Made by a program: the position numbers and the translations under genes. Positions 6,194 to 7,768 of a stretch of 7,768 bases of DNA are shown in pieces (the stretch's first letter is position 1; every line of letters starts with the position of its first letter). The DNA is from Bacteroidales bacterium (GTDB lineage: Bacteria > Bacteroidota > Bacteroidia > Bacteroidales > P3): assembly GCA_017632095.1 (NCBI GenBank), contig JAGBSA010000093.1, forward strand, positions 1 through 7,768, given 5' to 3'. The notes under the pieces were generated by a model, which saw only the letters and a list, made by a program, of their open reading frames with translations, made no database searches and was not told the DNA's origin.

Positions 6194-7203
6194 GTTTGAA
6201 GTCCTTCTTTTGTAAATTCGAATCTTCTTACCTTGCCTCCGAAATGGCTTAATGTTTCAATGACTTTATATCTTACGCAGTCGGGACAATAGAAGAATAT
6301 GTAGCCTCCTCCTCCTGCTCCTGATATTTTACCACCTCTGGCACCTGCATCTAAGGCTGCTTTGTACACTTCTTCGAATAAATCCGTGCTTATCCCTTTT
6401 GCCATTTGTCTTTTGTACTCCCAGCCTAAGTTAAGTATGTCTCCAATTTTGTCTAACTCATCTTTCAACAAGGCTTCCTTCATCAGGACAGCTTGTTTCT
6501 TCAATTGGTGCATTGCATCTATGGATTGAGTATTTTTAGACAAAACATTCTTTTGTTGTTTCTCTATTATCTCAGCAGAACTTCTTGAAGTGGAAGTGTA
6601 GAACAAAACAATATTCCTCGACAATTCGTTCATTATTTTCTCTTTAATGCGAAGAGGATTTACGATAACTTTATTATCTGCATAGAATTCCATGAAATTA
6701 AATCCTCCAAAAGTCGCAGCATATTGGTCTTGTTTGCCTCCGGCAAGACGTAAGTCCTCTCTCTCGATAGAATACGCCAATGCAGCTATGTCATACTCCG
6801 CAAGAGGTAGGCGTAACCATTGAACAAAGGCACCAAGCACCGCAACAACCAAAGTAGAGGAAGTTCCGAGACCGCTACCCGCAGGAGCGTCAACAAAAGT
6901 GTGTAGTTCGAACGATTGAGCCGGCAAATCAAAATCTTTGATTATGCGATTATAGATGGCTTTCAAAATATCGAGATTACCATCTAAAGGAAGTTCACGC
7001 ATACTCTTTGATTCAAATCTCTCACCTCTGTCTTCAGTTGTAAGAATTATAGTGTTGTCATCTCGAGGAATGATATCACAATATGCATAGAGGCTTATTG
7101 TAGCGTTAAGTATGCATCCGCCATAAATATCTGAAAATGGTGAAACATCAGTTCCTCCACCTGCAAGTCCTAATCGCAAAGGTGCTTTACTTCTTATTAT
7201 CAT
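6181..7203 (-). CDS. hddA: GHMP kinase, D-glycero-alpha-D-manno-heptose 7-phosphate kinase-like
   Basis: The 340-residue protein is a GHMP-superfamily sugar kinase, matching HddA in length (about 340 residues). HddA phosphorylates C1 of D-glycero-D-manno-heptose 7-phosphate with ATP to the alpha bisphosphate, on the path to GDP-heptose. Motifs are RLGLAGGGTDV (10-20), which carries the substrate-binding start typical of heptose and fucose kinases, the GHMP ATP loop PAGSGLGTSST (107-117), GGKQDQYAA (155-163), and the C-terminal glycine-rich motif KISGAGGGGYIFF (292-304). It lies between a glycosyltransferase gene, which it overlaps by 17 bases, and the nucleotidyltransferase gene, overlapped by 13 bases, giving a tightly coupled unit for nucleotide-sugar synthesis and use. 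The isomerase GmhA and phosphatase GmhB needed for the full route are not in the window. Fucokinase-type or other sugar kinases are less likely alternatives. Confidence 0.9.
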   Translation of the reverse strand: MIIRSKAPLRLGLAGGGTDVSPFSDIYGGCILNATISLYAYCDIIPRDDNTIILTTEDRGERFESKSMRELPLDGNLDILKAIYNRIIKDFDLPAQSFELHTFVDAPAGSGLGTSSTLVVAVLGAFVQWLRLPLAEYDIAALAYSIEREDLRLAGGKQDQYAATFGGFNFMEFYADNKVIVNPLRIKEKIMNELSRNIVLFYTSTSRSSAEIIEKQQKNVLSKNTQSIDAMHQLKKQAVLMKEALLKDELDKIGDILNLGWEYKRQMAKGISTDLFEEVYKAALDAGARGGKISGAGGGGYIFFYCPDCVRYKVIETLSHFGGKVRRFEFTKEGLQTWQI

Positions 7204-7768
7204 TAGAATTATCTTTTTTTGTTTTTAGCTCTCTGATTGCGGCAGTCATTTTGTCCCAACCAAATCTCTGTTTCTCTATTTCTAAAGTTTCTGAAAAGTC
7301 TCTCTTGTTTTGACAAAAGTCAATCAAGCAATCTGCTATGCTTTTCGCATTTGGTTCGCACACATAGCCGCTTTTTCCATCTGAAACAATCTCCGGCAAT
7401 CCCCCAACATTGGTTACTAACATTGGTTTGGAGAAATGGTATGCTATTTGCGTAACTCCGCTTTGTGTAGCAGTCTTATAAGGAAGCACAACCAAATCAC
7501 AAGCACAGAAATACTTCGCTACATCATTGTTTTCGATGAATTTATTTTCCATAATTACGATATTCTCTAAGCCAAGTTTTTTAACCATCTCCTCATACTT
7601 AGAATAGCTGTCGTAGAATTCTCCTGCTACCACAAGATTTATTGGAAGCGATTTGAGTCTTTCGTCACTTAATGCCTCAAACAACAAATCCAACCCTTTG
7701 TACTCTCTGACTAATCCAAAGAAAAGAAGATTCACTTTGTTGGAATCAAGATTCATTTGCATTAAAGC
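7187..7768 (-). CDS. Glycosyltransferase family 4, C-terminal part, N-terminus cut by window edge
   Basis: The frame stays open to the right edge (two codons, A-L, precede the first internal ATG at 7762), so the visible 193 residues are the C-terminal half of a longer protein. They form the donor-binding Rossmann domain of GT4 (glycogen-synthase-like, GT-B fold) enzymes. Visible are the opening strand LLFFGLVREYKGLDLL, then VVAGEFYD, the segment CDLVVLPYKTATQSGV, where the A-x-QSGV stretch contacts the sugar nucleotide, and KPMLVTNVGGLPEIV. Such enzymes act at the inner face of the cytoplasmic membrane to extend glycan chains. Given the linked HddA- and HddC-like genes, transfer of heptose from GDP-heptose to a surface polysaccharide or glycoprotein glycan is plausible but inferred. 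It is the first visible gene of the operon and its promoter must be to the right of the window. The ATG at 7762 is not the true start. Confidence 0.9.
   Translation of the reverse strand, partial: ALMQMNLDSNKVNLLFFGLVREYKGLDLLFEALSDERLKSLPINLVVAGEFYDSYSKYEEMVKKLGLENIVIMENKFIENNDVAKYFCACDLVVLPYKTATQSGVTQIAYHFSKPMLVTNVGGLPEIVSDGKSGYVCEPNAKSIADCLIDFCQNKRDFSETLEIEKQRFGWDKMTAAIRELKTKKDNSNDNKK

Noticed and set aside
1..7768. CRISPR array, tRNA, rRNA, insertion sequence or phage genes
   Set aside because: No regularly spaced repeats, no cloverleaf-like segments, and no transposase, integrase or phage structural motifs were seen on either strand.

Overview
The window reads as chromosomal DNA of a Bacteroidota member, most likely of the order Bacteroidales. 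The evidence is the match of several upstream regions to the Bacteroidota promoter pattern (TTTG, about 19-20 bases, TAnnTTTG), A-rich untranslated leaders without a clear Shine-Dalgarno site, low GC in most genes, and gene families common in that phylum. Species cannot be named from this sequence.

Left part (1-1773, minus strand): a gene cut by the left edge encodes a TIR-domain protein, followed by a beta-rich PEGA-like module and a highly charged coiled coil. It has its own near-consensus promoter. Upstream lies a gene for a small secreted outer-membrane beta-barrel protein, separated from the TIR gene by a hairpin that probably ends its transcript. The TIR protein is the most likely defence or NAD-metabolising effector here, but its C-terminus is outside the window.

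Middle part (1876-3801, plus strand): an AlkD-type DNA alkylation repair protein and a butyrate kinase, each with a recognisable promoter. The butyrate kinase has no phosphotransbutyrylase gene directly beside it. A perfect hairpin at 3821-3852 ends the butyrate kinase transcript and also serves the convergent operon arriving from the right.

Right part (3860-7768, minus strand): five tightly spaced or overlapping genes in the order glycosyltransferase family 4 (cut by the right edge), GHMP-type heptose 7-phosphate kinase (HddA-like), sugar-phosphate nucleotidyltransferase (HddC-like), FlK-like hotdog thioesterase, and THUMP-domain RNA methyltransferase. The first three fit a GDP-D-glycero-alpha-D-manno-heptose branch feeding surface glycan assembly. 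The last two look like housekeeping genes carried on the same transcript. No tRNA, rRNA, CRISPR array, insertion sequence or intergenic gap above 300 bases was found. I do not see a clearly new multi-gene system. The best candidates for follow-up are the TIR protein and the in-frame 21-base duplication in the nucleotidyltransferase.
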